Shown here in pieces: positions 33,716 to 44,336 of a stretch of DNA of 64,000 nt (position 1 is its first letter; each line of letters starts with the position of its first letter). The notes beneath the pieces were generated by a model. That model did not search any database. It was not told the origin of the DNA and saw nothing but the letters and a program-made list of their open reading frames with translations. The translations under genes were made by a program, and so were the position numbers. The stretch comes from Mesorhizobium erdmanii USDA 3471. GTDB taxonomy: Bacteria; Pseudomonadota; Alphaproteobacteria; Rhizobiales; Rhizobiaceae. The stretch lies in the NCBI RefSeq assembly GCF_000472705.1, contig NZ_AXAE01000020.1, forward strand, positions 62,001 through 126,000. The letters run 5' to 3'.

Positions 33716-34744
33716 TCAGGCAGCTTTTTCCAAGGCCGGCTGCCATTTTCCAAGCGCGGCCAGATAATTCATGTGGGCGCGATGGGTGAAGGCGGCCTGA
33801 CCGGCGGCAACGTTCGATGCTTTGCCGCTCCAAGCCTTCTGCGGGGCGGCCTGCAGCGCGCGGCCGTAGGAGAAGGTCAGCTTCCACGGATGCGGGCCGA
33901 TGGCGTTGATGGCGTTGAGGTTGGCGGTCGCTTCCTCGTCCTCCTGGCCGCCGGAAAGGAAGGCGATACCAGGGACCGCCGCCGGCACCGTCTCGCGGAA
34001 CAGTTTTATGGTCATCTCGGCGACCCTTTCGGGACTGTCCACCGTGCCCGACTTCTTGCCCGACAGCACCATGTTGGGCTTCAGGATCGTGCCTTCGAGC
34101 ACGACGCGCGCCGCGTAGAGCTCGTTGTAGAGCTTAAGCAAAGTCATCTTGCTGATCTCGTAGCACGTGTCGATCGAATGGGCGCCGTCCATCAGCACTT
34201 CCGGCTCGACGATCGGCACGATGCCGGCTTCCTGGCAAAGGGCGGCGTAGCGGGCAAGCGCATGGGTGTTGGAGCCGATAGAGGTCGCCGACGGCACGCC
34301 CTTGGCGATGTCGATGTCGATCACCGCGCGCCATTTGGCGAAGCGGGCGCCAAGCTTGTAGTAGTCGGCAAGGCGTTCGCGCAGGCCGTCGAGGCCCTCG
34401 GTGATGGTGTCGCCGGGGAAGGCGGCCAGAGGCTTGGCGCCGGCATCGACCTTGATGCCGGGGATGGCGCCTGCCGCCTTGATGATGTCGACCAGCGGCG
34501 TCCCGTCGGCGGCCTTCTGGCGGATCGTCTCGTCATAGAGGATGACGCCGGAAATATACTTGGTCATCGCGTCCTTGGCGCGGAACATCATCTCGCGATA
34601 ATCGCGGCGGCTGTCTGCGGTCGATTCGACGCCGATCACGTCGAAGCGCTTCTTGATCGTGCCGGAACTTTCGTCGGCGGCCAGCAGGCCCTTGCCATTG
34701 GCGACGATCGCGGCGGCAATGTCTTCGAGACGTTCGCTCATCAT
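33716..34744 (-). CDS. fructose-bisphosphate aldolase, class I
   Basis: A 342-residue class I aldolase: KGLLAADESSGTIKKRFD, LYDETIRQKAADGTPLVDIIKAAGAIPGIKVDAGAKPLA, IVEPEVLMDGAHSIDTC, and the Schiff-base lysine in EGTILKPNMVLSGKKSG. It cleaves fructose 1,6-bisphosphate into triose phosphates without metal. It is 147 bp downstream of pgk in the tkt-gap-pgk-fba group. The gap contains a GC-rich hairpin (GCCGGCG/CGCCGGC near 34834-34850). Confidence 0.96.
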   Translation of the reverse strand: MMSERLEDIAAAIVANGKGLLAADESSGTIKKRFDVIGVESTADSRRDYREMMFRAKDAMTKYISGVILYDETIRQKAADGTPLVDIIKAAGAIPGIKVDAGAKPLAAFPGDTITEGLDGLRERLADYYKLGARFAKWRAVIDIDIAKGVPSATSIGSNTHALARYAALCQEAGIVPIVEPEVLMDGAHSIDTCYEISKMTLLKLYNELYAARVVLEGTILKPNMVLSGKKSGTVDSPERVAEMTIKLFRETVPAAVPGIAFLSGGQEDEEATANLNAINAIGPHPWKLTFSYGRALQAAPQKAWSGKASNVAAGQAAFTHRAHMNYLAALGKWQPALEKAA

Positions 34745-34891
34745 GCTTCTCCTGGAGGGGTTCTTTCCGCGCTTAACGGAAGTCTACCGCCAAAGGAATG
34801 GCATCGGAAAGCTCGAATCGATTGAAAGGTGCCGGCGCCGCCGCCGGCTCGCTTTGAGTTGATCGGATCGTTGCTTGGGCCGAGAATTGCC

Positions 34892-36088
34892 TCAGCGCTT
34901 CAGCACGTCGACGCCGGGCAACGGCTTGCCTTCCATCCATTCCAGGAAGGCGCCGCCGGCGGTCGAGACATAGGTGAAGTCGTCGGCGACACCGGCGTGG
35001 TTGAGGGCCGCCACCGTATCGCCGCCACCGGCGACCGAGACCAGCTTGCCGGCCTTGGTGCGCGCAGCGGCGTGTTTTGCCGCCGCCACCGTGGCGTGAT
35101 CGAACGGCGCGATCTCGAAGGCGCCGAGCGGACCGTTCCAGACCAGCGTCGCGGCGCGGTCGATCCATTCGCCGATCGTCGTCACGGTCTTGGCGCCGAC
35201 ATCGAGGATCATGCCATCGGCAGGCACGTCGGAGATGGCGACCGTCTCGCAGGCGGCGCCTGCCTTGAATTCCCTGGCGACGACGCCATCGACCGGCAGG
35301 ATGATGGCGCAGCCGGCCTCGGCCGCCTCGATCATGATCTGCTTGGCCGTCGGGGCCAGGTCATGCTCGCACAACGACTTGCCCACATCGGTGCCGCGCG
35401 CGGCCAGGAACGTGTTGGCCATGCCGCCGCCGATGACCAGCGCGTCGACCTTCTTCACCAGGTTCATCAACAGGTCGATCTTGGTCGAGACCTTGGCGCC
35501 GCCGACAATGGCGACGACAGGGCGGACCGGATTGCCCAGGCCCTTCTCCAGCGCTTCGAGCTCGGCCTGCATGGTGCGGCCCGCAAAGGAAGGCAAAAGA
35601 TGCGCCAGCCCCTCGGTCGAGGAGTGGGCACGGTGGGCGGCCGAAAAGGCGTCGTTGACAAAGATGTCGCCATTGGCGGCGAGCCTTTCGGTGAAGGCCG
35701 GGTCGTTCTTCTCCTCGGCCTTGTAGAAACGGGTGTTTTCGAGGAGCAGCACGTCGCCCTTGTTCATGGCCGCGACCGCGCTTCCCGCCGTGTCGCCGAC
35801 GCAATCCGAGGCAAAGCCGACGGGACGGCCGAGCACCTGCGCCGTCGCCCTGGCGATCGGCTCAAGCGAGAATTCGGGCGAGGGGCCATCCTTGGGTCGG
35901 CCGAAATGGGCAAGCAGGATGACCTTGGCGCCTTTGCCCGACAGTTCGGCGATGGTCGGTGCGATGCGTTCGATGCGGGTGGCGTCGGTGACCTTGCCGT
36001 CGGCGACGGGAACGTTGAGGTCGACGCGCACCAGCACGCGCTTGCCGCTGATGTTGCCGATATCGTCCAGTGTCTTGAAGGCGGCCAT
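34892..36088 (-). CDS. pgk: phosphoglycerate kinase
   Basis: A 398-residue PGK from ATG 36088 ([31 protein letters not shown]). Substrate motifs are [21 protein letters not shown] and the nucleotide site GPLGAFE and [10 protein letters not shown]. It makes ATP from 1,3-bisphosphoglycerate, or runs backwards in gluconeogenesis. Upstream in-frame sequence beyond 36088 is not PGK-like. Confidence 0.98.
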   Translation of the reverse strand: MAAFKTLDDIGNISGKRVLVRVDLNVPVADGKVTDATRIERIAPTIAELSGKGAKVILLAHFGRPKDGPSPEFSLEPIARATAQVLGRPVGFASDCVGDTAGSAVAAMNKGDVLLLENTRFYKAEEKNDPAFTERLAANGDIFVNDAFSAAHRAHSSTEGLAHLLPSFAGRTMQAELEALEKGLGNPVRPVVAIVGGAKVSTKIDLLMNLVKKVDALVIGGGMANTFLAARGTDVGKSLCEHDLAPTAKQIMIEAAEAGCAIILPVDGVVAREFKAGAACETVAISDVPADGMILDVGAKTVTTIGEWIDRAATLVWNGPLGAFEIAPFDHATVAAAKHAAARTKAGKLVSVAGGGDTVAALNHAGVADDFTYVSTAGGAFLEWMEGKPLPGVDVLKR

Positions 36089-36245
36089 GCCGGTTCCTTT
36101 CCTCGGGAAAATCGCCGGGACCATACCTCGCATCAACGACGATGCAAGGCTTGGCTGGGATGGCGGTGCGAAATTTTGAGGCGGGCGGGGACATAGTCCG
36201 TGAAGATCGCCCACGCGGACAGGACAGGGCAAACGATCGCTCTCG

Positions 36246-38126
36246 TCAGCTGCCGGTCGTTGCCTTTTCGACCGGTGGCTCCGGGGTCTCGTCTGTCCGT
36301 GCCGCTTCTTGCGTCTCGGTTGGCTTGCGCCAGTTGCGGACAAAGGCGCCCAGACGGTCGCCCATTTCGCCGGCGCTGAGGAACACCGGAACCCGCGCGA
36401 CCGGCGCTGTCGGCTCGAAGGAGAGGCCGAGACCCGTGATCCTGCCCTTGTCGTCGACATCCCTGACGATCAGCTCGATCGGGCCAATCAGCACGCGGTC
36501 GGCATATTCGGCATGGCCGCCGAGACGCGCCGTGACCAAGGCGCCGACGGTCAGCTTGCGTTCGGCCTCGCTTAGGCCCGGCCCATAGGCGGCCTCCAGT
36601 TCCTCGGCCGAACGGGCCGGATCGACGGCGAAGGCGCCGAAGAAATCGGCATCCTCGGGGTCGACCACCGCACGGCTGGCAAACAGCTTGTCGAGCAGGC
36701 GCGGATAGCGGTCCGGCACGAAGATGTAGACCTGGTCGCCGGCGGCCAGCCGGCCCATGTCCTGGAAGCGCATCGAGCGGCCGTCGCGCAGCACCAGCGA
36801 GGGCCGTGCCCAGCGTGGAATGCGCTCACCGCGCGCCACCGGGCTGCCATGCGCCACACGATAGGCAAGAAGTTCGTGATGGGCGGAGCCCGGCAATTCG
36901 AGTTCGACCTTGTCGAGAGGGCCGAGGCGCGCCGGCACGATGAGGCCGAGGCGACGCGCCAGCGGGCCGACTGTCCAGCCCTGGATGACCAGCGACACCA
37001 GCACGATGATGAAGGCGGCGTTGAAGATGGTGCGGCCATTCTCCAGTCCGCCGAGCAGGGGGGTGATGGCGAGCAGGATCGAGACGGCGCCGCGCAGGCC
37101 GACCCAGGAGACGAAGGCAACCTCGGGACGGGGCAGGCGGAACGGGATCAGACAGAGCCAGACGGCGATGGGCCGCGCGACAAACATCAGGAACAAGCCA
37201 AGCGCGATAGCCGGCACCATGATCGCCGGGAATTGCGATGGGGTCGCGAACAGGCCGAGGATCAGGAACATGATGATCTGCGCCAGCCACGACATGCCGT
37301 CCTGGAAGCGCTTGAGAATGGTGACGGCGCGGATGTCGGAATTGCCGGCAATGAGTCCGGCGATATAGACCGCCAGGAAGCCGGAGCCGCCGATCGCGCC
37401 GGCGGCGGCAAAGACCATCAGCGACAGCGTCAGCACGAAGATAGGCAGCAGGCCATGGTCGAGATTGAGCCGGTCGACGAGACGCACGATGGCCAAGCCG
37501 CCGAGCACGCCGACAAGGGCGCCAAGGCCCATGTTGACGAGGAAGCCCAGGATCAGGCTGGTGAGGAGGACATTGGTTTCAGGGTTGGCGTGCGCGGCGA
37601 TGACTTCGACCAGGGTGATGGTCAGGAAGATGGCGATCGGGTCGTTGGTGCCGGATTCGACTTCGAGCGTGGAACGTACGCGCTCGCGCAGATTGATCTC
37701 GCCGGCGCGCAGCAGGAAGAACACGGCCGCCGCATCGGTCGAGGCGACGGCCGCACCGAGCAGGAAGGATTCCAGCCAACTCAGGTCGAGCAGATAGTAG
37801 GCGGCGGCGCCGAACAGGCCGGTGGTGAGAAGCACGCCGACAGTCGCTAGCGACAGGGCCGGCCCCGCCGCCTGCCGCAAAGCGTTGAGCGGCGTGCCGA
37901 AACCGGAATCGAACAGGATGACGGCCAGCGCCAATGAGCCGGCAAAATAAGCGATGCGGGCATTGTCGAATTCGATGCCGAGTCCGTCGGTACCGGTGGC
38001 AAGCCCGATGCAAAGAAATAGCAGCAGGAGCGGGGCGCCGAAGCGAAAGGCGATCAGGCTCGAAAACGCTGCGGCGACAACGAGCGCCGTGCCGACCAGC
38101 GTGACGAGATAGATCGCATGCTCCAT
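36246..38126 (-). CDS. K+/H+ antiporter, NhaP2/CvrA-like
   Basis: A 626-residue CPA1 antiporter. About 12 spans precede residue 400, with the ion-site block [46 protein letters not shown] cytosolic TrkA-C-like domain ([33 protein letters not shown], then [20 protein letters not shown]) and a CorC-HlyC-like domain ([20 protein letters not shown]) follow. It exports K+ for protons and helps in osmotic and volume control. It sits between gap and pgk, interrupting the glycolytic set. Confidence 0.94.
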   Translation of the reverse strand: MEHAIYLVTLVGTALVVAAAFSSLIAFRFGAPLLLLFLCIGLATGTDGLGIEFDNARIAYFAGSLALAVILFDSGFGTPLNALRQAAGPALSLATVGVLLTTGLFGAAAYYLLDLSWLESFLLGAAVASTDAAAVFFLLRAGEINLRERVRSTLEVESGTNDPIAIFLTITLVEVIAAHANPETNVLLTSLILGFLVNMGLGALVGVLGGLAIVRLVDRLNLDHGLLPIFVLTLSLMVFAAAGAIGGSGFLAVYIAGLIAGNSDIRAVTILKRFQDGMSWLAQIIMFLILGLFATPSQFPAIMVPAIALGLFLMFVARPIAVWLCLIPFRLPRPEVAFVSWVGLRGAVSILLAITPLLGGLENGRTIFNAAFIIVLVSLVIQGWTVGPLARRLGLIVPARLGPLDKVELELPGSAHHELLAYRVAHGSPVARGERIPRWARPSLVLRDGRSMRFQDMGRLAAGDQVYIFVPDRYPRLLDKLFASRAVVDPEDADFFGAFAVDPARSAEELEAAYGPGLSEAERKLTVGALVTARLGGHAEYADRVLIGPIELIVRDVDDKGRITGLGLSFEPTAPVARVPVFLSAGEMGDRLGAFVRNWRKPTETQEAARTDETPEPPVEKATTGS

Positions 38127-38258
38127 TCTTAAATCATCCCCTCAAATTCTTCTGTCTCCTGGATTACGGCAGAGTGGGGCGAAGGCGTGACCAGTGCAAG
38201 GCGGGAGGGTGGTTTTTGGCCTATACCGCTGATTTTGTTGCTGCCTCGGCAAATGAAA

Positions 38259-38279
38259 ACGCCCGGCAAAGCCGGGCGT
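38259..38279 (-). terminator. rho-independent terminator of gap
   Basis: On the minus strand ACGCCCGGC and GCCGGGCGT (38271-38279 and 38259-38267) pair around TTT, followed by TTTTCATTT. It separates gap from the antiporter gene downstream. Confidence 0.92.
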
Positions 38280-38308
38280 CTGCAAAGCCGTGAGACGAGA
38301 GCCCGCGA

Positions 38309-39319
38309 TCAGGCGATGGTCTTGCCGAAGGCGACGGCGGTATCGCCCATGCGATTGGAGAAACCCCATTCATTGTCGTACCAGGACAGCACCGAAACGA
38401 AGTTGCCGTCCATCACCTTGGTCTGGTCGAGCGCCATGATCGACGAGCGCGGATCATGATTGAAGTCGATCGAGACATTCGGGTGATGGGTGACGCCGAG
38501 AATGCCCTTCAGCCTGCCGTTCGAGGCGGCGATCACCGCTTCGTTGATTTCCTGCACCGTGGTGGCGCGCTTGGCGATGAACTTGAAGTCGACGACGGAG
38601 ACGTTCGGGGTCGGCACGCGGATCGAGATGCCGTCGAGCTTGCCCTTGAGGTCGGGGAGCACGAGGCCGATCGCCTTGGCCGCACCCGTCGAGGTCGGGA
38701 TCTGCGACAGGGCCGCGGCGCGGGCGCGGTAGAGATCCTTGTGCATGGTGTCCAGCGTCGGCTGGTCGCCGGTGTAGGAGTGGATCGTCGTCATCATGCC
38801 TTTTTCGATGCCGACCGTGTCGTGCAGCACGGCGGCCAGCGGCGCCAGGCAGTTGGTGGTGCACGACGCGTTCGAGATGACGATGTGGTCCTTGGTCAGC
38901 TGGTCGTGGTTGATGCCGTAGACGACGGTCAGGTCGGCGCCGTCGGCGGGTGCCGAGACCAGCACGCGCTTGGCGCCGGCGGTCAGGTGCGCGGCGGCCT
39001 TGTCGCGGGCGGTAAAGATCCCGGTGCATTCGAGCGCGATGTCGACGCCGAGGTCCTTCCACGGCAGCTGCGTCGGATCCTTGATGGCGGTAACCTTGAA
39101 CTTCTCCTTGCCGACGGTGATCTGGTCGCCATCGACGCTCACCTCGTGAGGGAAGCGGCCGTGCACGCTGTCGTAGCGCAAGAGGTGGGCATTGGTCTCG
39201 ACCGGGCCGAGATCGTTGACGGCGACGACGTCGATGTCCTTGCGGCCGGATTCATGGATGGCGCGCAGGATGTTGCGGCCGATGCGGCCGAATCCGTTGA
39301 TGGCAACTCTGACGGTCAT
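38309..39319 (-). CDS. gap: glyceraldehyde-3-phosphate dehydrogenase, type I
   Basis: A 336-residue [36 protein letters not shown], catalytic C153 in [14 protein letters not shown], and [13 protein letters not shown] at the end. It uses NAD+ or NADP+ to oxidise glyceraldehyde 3-phosphate. It follows tkt by 153 bp and has its own terminator. Confidence 0.98.
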   Translation of the reverse strand: MTVRVAINGFGRIGRNILRAIHESGRKDIDVVAVNDLGPVETNAHLLRYDSVHGRFPHEVSVDGDQITVGKEKFKVTAIKDPTQLPWKDLGVDIALECTGIFTARDKAAAHLTAGAKRVLVSAPADGADLTVVYGINHDQLTKDHIVISNASCTTNCLAPLAAVLHDTVGIEKGMMTTIHSYTGDQPTLDTMHKDLYRARAAALSQIPTSTGAAKAIGLVLPDLKGKLDGISIRVPTPNVSVVDFKFIAKRATTVQEINEAVIAASNGRLKGILGVTHHPNVSIDFNHDPRSSIMALDQTKVMDGNFVSVLSWYDNEWGFSNRMGDTAVAFGKTIA

Positions 39320-39472
39320 TTTTCTCTCCCTGGGAGCTGGAAGGCGGATAGATCCGCTGCTTCATAGCGGCGGACGGCACAAGAATCCAGCCGCAGAGGG
39401 CCGAATTTAAATCGATTAGGTTGGTCCAGCCCCGCGAAACGCCAGAGCGGTTCTCGGGGCCGGACACCGATA

Positions 39473-41464
39473 TCACTTGCCGTGCAGGCGGGTCTCCGCC
39501 GCCTTTGCGGCCGCTTCGGCGGTGATGCCGAAATGCGGATAGAGCTGCTCGATGGTGCCCGAAGCGCCAAAGCCACGCATGCCGACAAAGATGCCGTCCG
39601 AGCCGATAAGATGATCCCAACCCTGGCGGATGCCGGCCTCGATCGCCATCTTGATCGGCGCGTTGCCGATCGTCTTCTTGCGATAGGCCTCGCTCTGCTG
39701 ATCGAACAGTTCGAAGCAAGGTACTGACACGACGCGGGTCGGGTGGCCGTGCTTCTCGAGCAGGTCGCGGGCGCCGAGCGCGATCTCGACCTCGGAGCCG
39801 GTGGCGAAGATCGTCACCGCCGCCTCGCCGCTGGCCGCGGCCAGTTCGTAGGCACCCTGGCTGCTCAGGTTCTTGGCCGAATGCTCGGTGCGGACCGTCG
39901 GCAGGTTCTGGCGGGTCAAAGCCAGGGTCGACGGCGTCTTTTCGGATTCGAGCGCGATCTGCCAGCATTCGGCGGTTTCCACCGCGTCGGCCGGACGGAA
40001 GACATTGTGGTTGGGGATGGCGCGCAGCGCCGCCAGGTGCTCGACCGGCTGGTGGGTCGGGCCGTCTTCGCCCAGACCGATGGAATCATGGGTCATGACG
40101 AAGATCGAGCGGATGCCCATCAGCGAGGAAAGCCGCATCGACGGGCGGGCATAGTCGGAGAAGCACATGAACGTGCCGCCATAGGCGATGAGGCCGCCAT
40201 GCAGCGTCAGGCCGTTGATGGCGGCCGCCATGCCATGCTCGCGGATGCCGTAATGGACATAGCGCTGGCCGTAATCGTCGGGCGTTATGTTCTTGGTCTG
40301 GCTGGTCTTGGTGTTGTTGGAGCCGGTCAGGTCGGCAGAACCGCCGATGGTTTCCGGCACGGCGCCGTTGATGACTTCCAGAGCCATTTCCGACGATTTG
40401 CGCGTCGCCACCTTCGGCTTGTCGGCCGAGAGCTTCTTCTTGTAGTCGGCGATGACGGCGTCGAAATTGGACGGCAGCTTGCCGGAAAGGCGGCGCTCGA
40501 ACTCGGCCTTCAGCTTCGGTTCGGCCTTGGCGAGGCGGCCTTCCCAGTCGGCGCGCGGCTTGGCGCCGGCCTTGCCGGCAGTGCGCCAGGCGTCCAGGAT
40601 GTCGGCTGGAATCTCGAAGGGCGGCGATTCCCAGTTGAAGAATTTGCGCGCGCCGGCGATCTCGTCGGCGCCGAGCGGCGAGCCGTGCGCCTTGTTGGTG
40701 CCGGCCTTGGTCGGGGCGCCGAAGCCGATGGTCGTCTTGCAGGCGATCATGGTCGGCTTGTCGGAATGGCGGGCGGCTTCGATGGCGTAGGCGATCGCTT
40801 CCGGGTCGGTGCCGTCGATATGGCTGGCGTTCCAGCCGGAGGCCTGGAAGCGGGCGACCTGGTCGGTGTTGTCGGCAAGCGAGACCGGACCGTCGATCGA
40901 GATGTTGTTGTTGTCCCAGAAGACGATCAGCTTGTTGAGCTTCAAATGCCCGGCCAGCGCGATGGCTTCCTGGGAAACGCCTTCCATCAGGCAGCCGTCA
41001 CCGGCCAGCACATAGGTGTAGTGGCTGACGAGGTCGTTGCCGAAGGCGGCGTTCATGATGCGCTCGCCGAGGGCGAAACCGACCGAATTGGCGAGGCCCT
41101 GGCCAAGCGGGCCGGTCGTCGTCTCGATGCCGGTGGCGTGGCCGTATTCGGGATGGCCGGCGGTCTTGGATCCCAGCTGGCGGAAATTCTTGATCTGGTC
41201 GAGGGTCATGTCCTCGTAGCCGGTCAGATAGAGCAGTGAATAGAGCAGCATCGAGCCATGGCCGGCCGACAGGATGAAGCGGTCACGGTCGGCCCAGTGC
41301 GGAGCCTTGGCGTCAAATTTCAGGAAGCGGGTGAACAGCACCGTGGCGATGTCGGCGCAGCCCATGGGCAGGCCGGGATGGCCGGAATTGGCCTTCTCGA
41401 CGGCGTCCATGGAGAGAAAACGGATCGCATTGGCCATCCGGTCATGTTGTTCACGCGACGTCAT
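39473..41464 (-). CDS. tkt: transketolase
   Basis: A 663-residue transketolase from ATG 41464 ([35 protein letters not shown]). TPP-binding motifs are the central GDG block ([40 protein letters not shown]) and the transketolase motif around [19 protein letters not shown]. Links the pentose-phosphate pathway with glycolysis. Divergent from the DUF4164-zapA pair across about 270 bp that holds their promoters. Confidence 0.98.
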   Translation of the reverse strand: MTSREQHDRMANAIRFLSMDAVEKANSGHPGLPMGCADIATVLFTRFLKFDAKAPHWADRDRFILSAGHGSMLLYSLLYLTGYEDMTLDQIKNFRQLGSKTAGHPEYGHATGIETTTGPLGQGLANSVGFALGERIMNAAFGNDLVSHYTYVLAGDGCLMEGVSQEAIALAGHLKLNKLIVFWDNNNISIDGPVSLADNTDQVARFQASGWNASHIDGTDPEAIAYAIEAARHSDKPTMIACKTTIGFGAPTKAGTNKAHGSPLGADEIAGARKFFNWESPPFEIPADILDAWRTAGKAGAKPRADWEGRLAKAEPKLKAEFERRLSGKLPSNFDAVIADYKKKLSADKPKVATRKSSEMALEVINGAVPETIGGSADLTGSNNTKTSQTKNITPDDYGQRYVHYGIREHGMAAAINGLTLHGGLIAYGGTFMCFSDYARPSMRLSSLMGIRSIFVMTHDSIGLGEDGPTHQPVEHLAALRAIPNHNVFRPADAVETAECWQIALESEKTPSTLALTRQNLPTVRTEHSAKNLSSQGAYELAAASGEAAVTIFATGSEVEIALGARDLLEKHGHPTRVVSVPCFELFDQQSEAYRKKTIGNAPIKMAIEAGIRQGWDHLIGSDGIFVGMRGFGASGTIEQLYPHFGITAEAAAKAAETRLHGK

Positions 41465-41736
41465 GGTTCCTCCAGGGGTGGGGGTTTGGGGGCTTGGGAG
41501 AGCCCTTGAAAAGGGTGCGCGACACATAGCAGGCGCGGGCTTTTAGTCAACAAATCGGGTGCAGATTTGCCACTCTTGTGATGGCGTTGAGGCTTGGTGA
41601 AGCGACCTACATTAGCGTTAGCAGGGGACAGTCGCGAGAGCTTTGTTGACGTCGCCTTCACCCGGTGCCTAATGTTTCCGACATAACGCGTTCTGAACAC
41701 GAACGATTCGGTGATGGGCAGGGCAGGACGAAGGCC

Positions 41737-42009
41737 ATGACCGGGGAAACCACGCTCAAAGAAGTCATCGCCAGGCTGGGAAAGGCCATCGAGGGGCTGG
41801 AAAACGCCGTCGCGGCCAAGCTCGAGCATGAACGCGACTACTCGGAAGCCGAGGCCGAAGTGCAGCGGATGAATGCCGACCGTTCCCGGCTGGCGCAGGA
41901 ACTCGACAATTCCGAAGCGCGCGCCGAACGGCTGGAGGACGCCAACAAGGAAGTCTCGCGACGGCTGGTGACCGCCATGGAAACCATCCGCGCCGTGTTG
42001 GACAGATAG
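41737..42009 (+). CDS. DUF4164 coiled-coil protein
   Basis: A 90-residue, almost entirely helical protein from ATG 41737 (MTGETTLKEVIARLGKAIEGLENAVAAKLEHERDYSEAEAEVQRMNADRSRLAQELDNSEARAERLEDANKEVSRRL), a continuous coiled coil. DUF4164 genes precede zapA in many alphaproteobacteria, suggesting a partner in cell division. It starts 10 bp before the zapA start. Confidence 0.9.
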   Translation: MTGETTLKEVIARLGKAIEGLENAVAAKLEHERDYSEAEAEVQRMNADRSRLAQELDNSEARAERLEDANKEVSRRLVTAMETIRAVLDR

Positions 42010-42019
42010 GAGCTGGCCC

Positions 42020-42385
42020 ATGGCACAGGTCACGGTTTCAATCGACGGCAAACAGTACCGCATGGCCTGCGACGAAGGCCAGGAAGAACATCTGATGGAC
42101 CTTGCCGAGCGCTTCGACCGCTATGTCTCGCACCTGAAGGATTCCTTTGGCGAGATCGGCGACCAGCGGCTGACCGTCATGGCCGGCATCATGGTGATGG
42201 ACGAACTCTCTGAGCTGCAGAAACGCGTCAAGGGTATGGAAAGCGAAGTGCTGACCTTGCGCAAGACGCGCGACGAGGCGCTGACCAAGGCCGACAAGAG
42301 CGACAGCGTGATGACAAGCGCGCTCGGCGCATTAGCGCAACGCATGGAAGATCTGACTGCGACGCTGGCGATCAACAAGGCCTGA
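42020..42385 (+). CDS. zapA: cell-division protein ZapA
   Basis: A 121-residue ZapA: AQVTVSIDGKQYRMACDEGQEEHLMDLAERFDRYVSHLKDSFGEIGDQRLTVMAGIMVMDELSE, then a coiled coil. ZapA bundles FtsZ filaments at midcell. The C-terminus is longer than E. coli ZapA, as usual in rhizobia. The 200 bp after it do not show the 6S RNA that follows zapA in many bacteria. Confidence 0.94.
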   Translation: MAQVTVSIDGKQYRMACDEGQEEHLMDLAERFDRYVSHLKDSFGEIGDQRLTVMAGIMVMDELSELQKRVKGMESEVLTLRKTRDEALTKADKSDSVMTSALGALAQRMEDLTATLAINKA

Positions 42386-42586
42386 GCCGGCCCAAGCCTT
42401 CCCATGCAACTGGAAGTCCCTTGCGCCGATGCCATCGGCAGCATGAAAATGCTCATTCCGCCGCCGACAAGAGTTTCATATTATCTTGCAGTCGCGATTT
42501 TTGCGCTAAGATGCGGCGGGCCGGAGCAGGCGCGCCTTGATTGAGGCCTGCCGCGCCGACGGGATTAGTTACAGGGGAGATGTGCC

Positions 42587-43246
42587 ATGAGCCTTCGTAT
42601 CAACGATATTGCGCCGGATTTCACCGCCGAGACCACGCAAGGGTCAATCAAGTTCCATGACTGGATCGGTGACGGCTGGGCGATCCTGTTCAGCCATCCG
42701 AAGAACTTCACCCCGGTCTGCACGACCGAGCTTGGCACGATGGCGGGGCTGGAAGGCGAGTTCAAGAAGCGCAACGTCAAGATCATCGGCATCTCCGTCG
42801 ATCCGGTTGCCAGCCACGACAAGTGGCAGGCCGACATCAAGACGGCGACCGGCCAAACGGTGCACTATCCACTGATCGGCGACAAGGACCTCAAGGTCGC
42901 CAAGCTTTACGACATGTTGCCCGGCGGCGCCGGCGAAACCTCGGAAGGCCGCACGCCAGCCGACAACGCCACCGTGCGCTCGGTCTACGTCATCGGCCCG
43001 GACAAGAAGATCAAGCTGGTGCTGACCTACCCGATGACGACGGGCCGCAACTTCGACGAGATCCTCCGTGCGGTCGATTCCATGCAGCTTACCGCCAAGC
43101 ATCAGGTGGCGACGCCGGCCAACTGGAAGCAGGGCGAGGACGTCATCATCACGGCCGCGGTTTCCAACGAGGATGCGATCAAGCGCTTCGGGGCCTTCGA
43201 GACCATCCTGCCCTATCTCAGGAAGACCAAGCAGCCGTCGGCCTGA
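42587..43246 (+). CDS. peroxiredoxin, 1-Cys Prx6 type
   Basis: A 219-residue peroxiredoxin with the peroxidatic cysteine C45 in FTPVCTTELG and no resolving cysteine; the C-terminal domain (MTTGRNFDEILRAVDSMQLTAKHQVATPANWKQGEDVIIT) is of the Prx6 subgroup. It reduces peroxides with an external thiol. A GGGGAGAT ribosome site precedes ATG 42587. A promoter-like TTGCAG (42485) and TAAGAT (42507) precede it. Confidence 0.95.
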   Translation: MSLRINDIAPDFTAETTQGSIKFHDWIGDGWAILFSHPKNFTPVCTTELGTMAGLEGEFKKRNVKIIGISVDPVASHDKWQADIKTATGQTVHYPLIGDKDLKVAKLYDMLPGGAGETSEGRTPADNATVRSVYVIGPDKKIKLVLTYPMTTGRNFDEILRAVDSMQLTAKHQVATPANWKQGEDVIITAAVSNEDAIKRFGAFETILPYLRKTKQPSA

Positions 43247-43385
43247 GGCAGGTACCGGAACGGATTTTGCCTTTTCCGACCTAGCGGGCCAAGTCATGCT
43301 TGACTGGCCCGCTTTGGCGGACAACCATGCTCCCGTTGGGGTCCGGCGGAGAAAATCGTTCCTGCCGGCTGGTTGGAGAGCTCGG

Positions 43386-44258
43386 TTGGACGTGGCTTTG
43401 GCAAGACCTGAGGTCAGGGGCTTTTATGACAAGCCGACCGGGGCCATTCAGTATGTCGTCACCGATCCGGCGACGAAGCGGTGCGCCATCATCGATCCGA
43501 TCCTCGACTTCGATGAGAAATCCGGCGCAACCGGTACGAAGAGCGCCGATGCCCTGCTCGATTTCATCGGGGAAGGCGGGCTCGAGCTCGAGTGGATTCT
43601 CGACACCCATCCGCATGCTGATCATTTCTCGGCCGCGCACTACCTGAAGCAGAAGACCGGAGCGCCGACGGCGATCGGCGACAGGGTCGTCGACGTCCAG
43701 AAGCTGTGGAAGGTGATTTACAACTGGCCGGATTTTCCCGCCGACGGTTCGCAGTGGGATCGGCTGTTTACGCAGGGCGAGACTTTCCGGATCGGGACCA
43801 TGCCGGTCAAGGTGCTGTTCTCACCCGGTCATACGCTGGCCTCGATCAGCTACGTGATCGGCGACGCCGCCTTCGTCCATGACACGCTATTCATGCCCGA
43901 CAGCGGCACGGCGCGGGCGGATTTTCCCGGCGGCAGTGCCGCACGGTTATGGCGCTCGATCCAGGACATACTGGCATTGCCGGACGCGACGCGCGTCTTC
44001 GTCGGCCATGACTATCAGGCCGGCGGCCGCGAGCCCTTGTGGGAAAGCACGGTTGCCGTGCAGAAGGCCAGCAACATTCATCTCGTCGCCGCGCGCGGCG
44101 AGGCCGAGTTCGTGGCGCTGCGCGAGGCACGCGACAAGACATTGCCAATGCCGCGGCTGATCCTGCATGCGCTGCAGGTCAACATGAATGGCGGCCGGCT
44201 GCCGGAGCCGGAAGCCAATGGAAGGCGGTATCTGAAGTTTCCGCTGGATGGGCTTTGA
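43386..44258 (+). CDS. MBL-fold metallo-hydrolase (persulfide-dioxygenase-like)
   Basis: About 290 residues from TTG 43386 with GGAGAG (43375-43380) at a 5-base spacer; the reading frame runs further upstream but only through non-conserved sequence. The metal motif is DTHPHADHFSAAHYL, then FSPGHTLASISYVIGDAAFVHDTLF, DSGTARADFPGG and FVGHDYQ. This resembles Blh and ETHE1-type enzymes that handle glutathione persulfides. It lies 139 bp after the peroxiredoxin gene. Confidence 0.88.
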   Translation: MDVALARPEVRGFYDKPTGAIQYVVTDPATKRCAIIDPILDFDEKSGATGTKSADALLDFIGEGGLELEWILDTHPHADHFSAAHYLKQKTGAPTAIGDRVVDVQKLWKVIYNWPDFPADGSQWDRLFTQGETFRIGTMPVKVLFSPGHTLASISYVIGDAAFVHDTLFMPDSGTARADFPGGSAARLWRSIQDILALPDATRVFVGHDYQAGGREPLWESTVAVQKASNIHLVAARGEAEFVALREARDKTLPMPRLILHALQVNMNGGRLPEPEANGRRYLKFPLDGL

Positions 44259-44280
44259 GGCAATCGCAGCTTGTACGAAA

Positions 44281-44310
44281 AAGGCGGCGCCAGTTTCCTG
44301 ACGCCGCCTT
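44281..44310 (-). terminator. terminator of rpoH
   Basis: On the minus strand AAGGCGGCG pairs with CGCCGCCTT (44302-44310 and 44281-44289), then TTTTCGT. It is shared by position with the convergent MBL-fold gene end. Confidence 0.85.
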
Positions 44311-44336
44311 TGTGTTTCGTTGCCGAAGCCGACTTT

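Noticed and set aside
42386..42586. 6S RNA after zapA
   Set aside because: Position is right for ssrS in many bacteria, but no closing stem with an open central bubble can be drawn; the next gene is a peroxiredoxin, not the usual folate cyclo-ligase.
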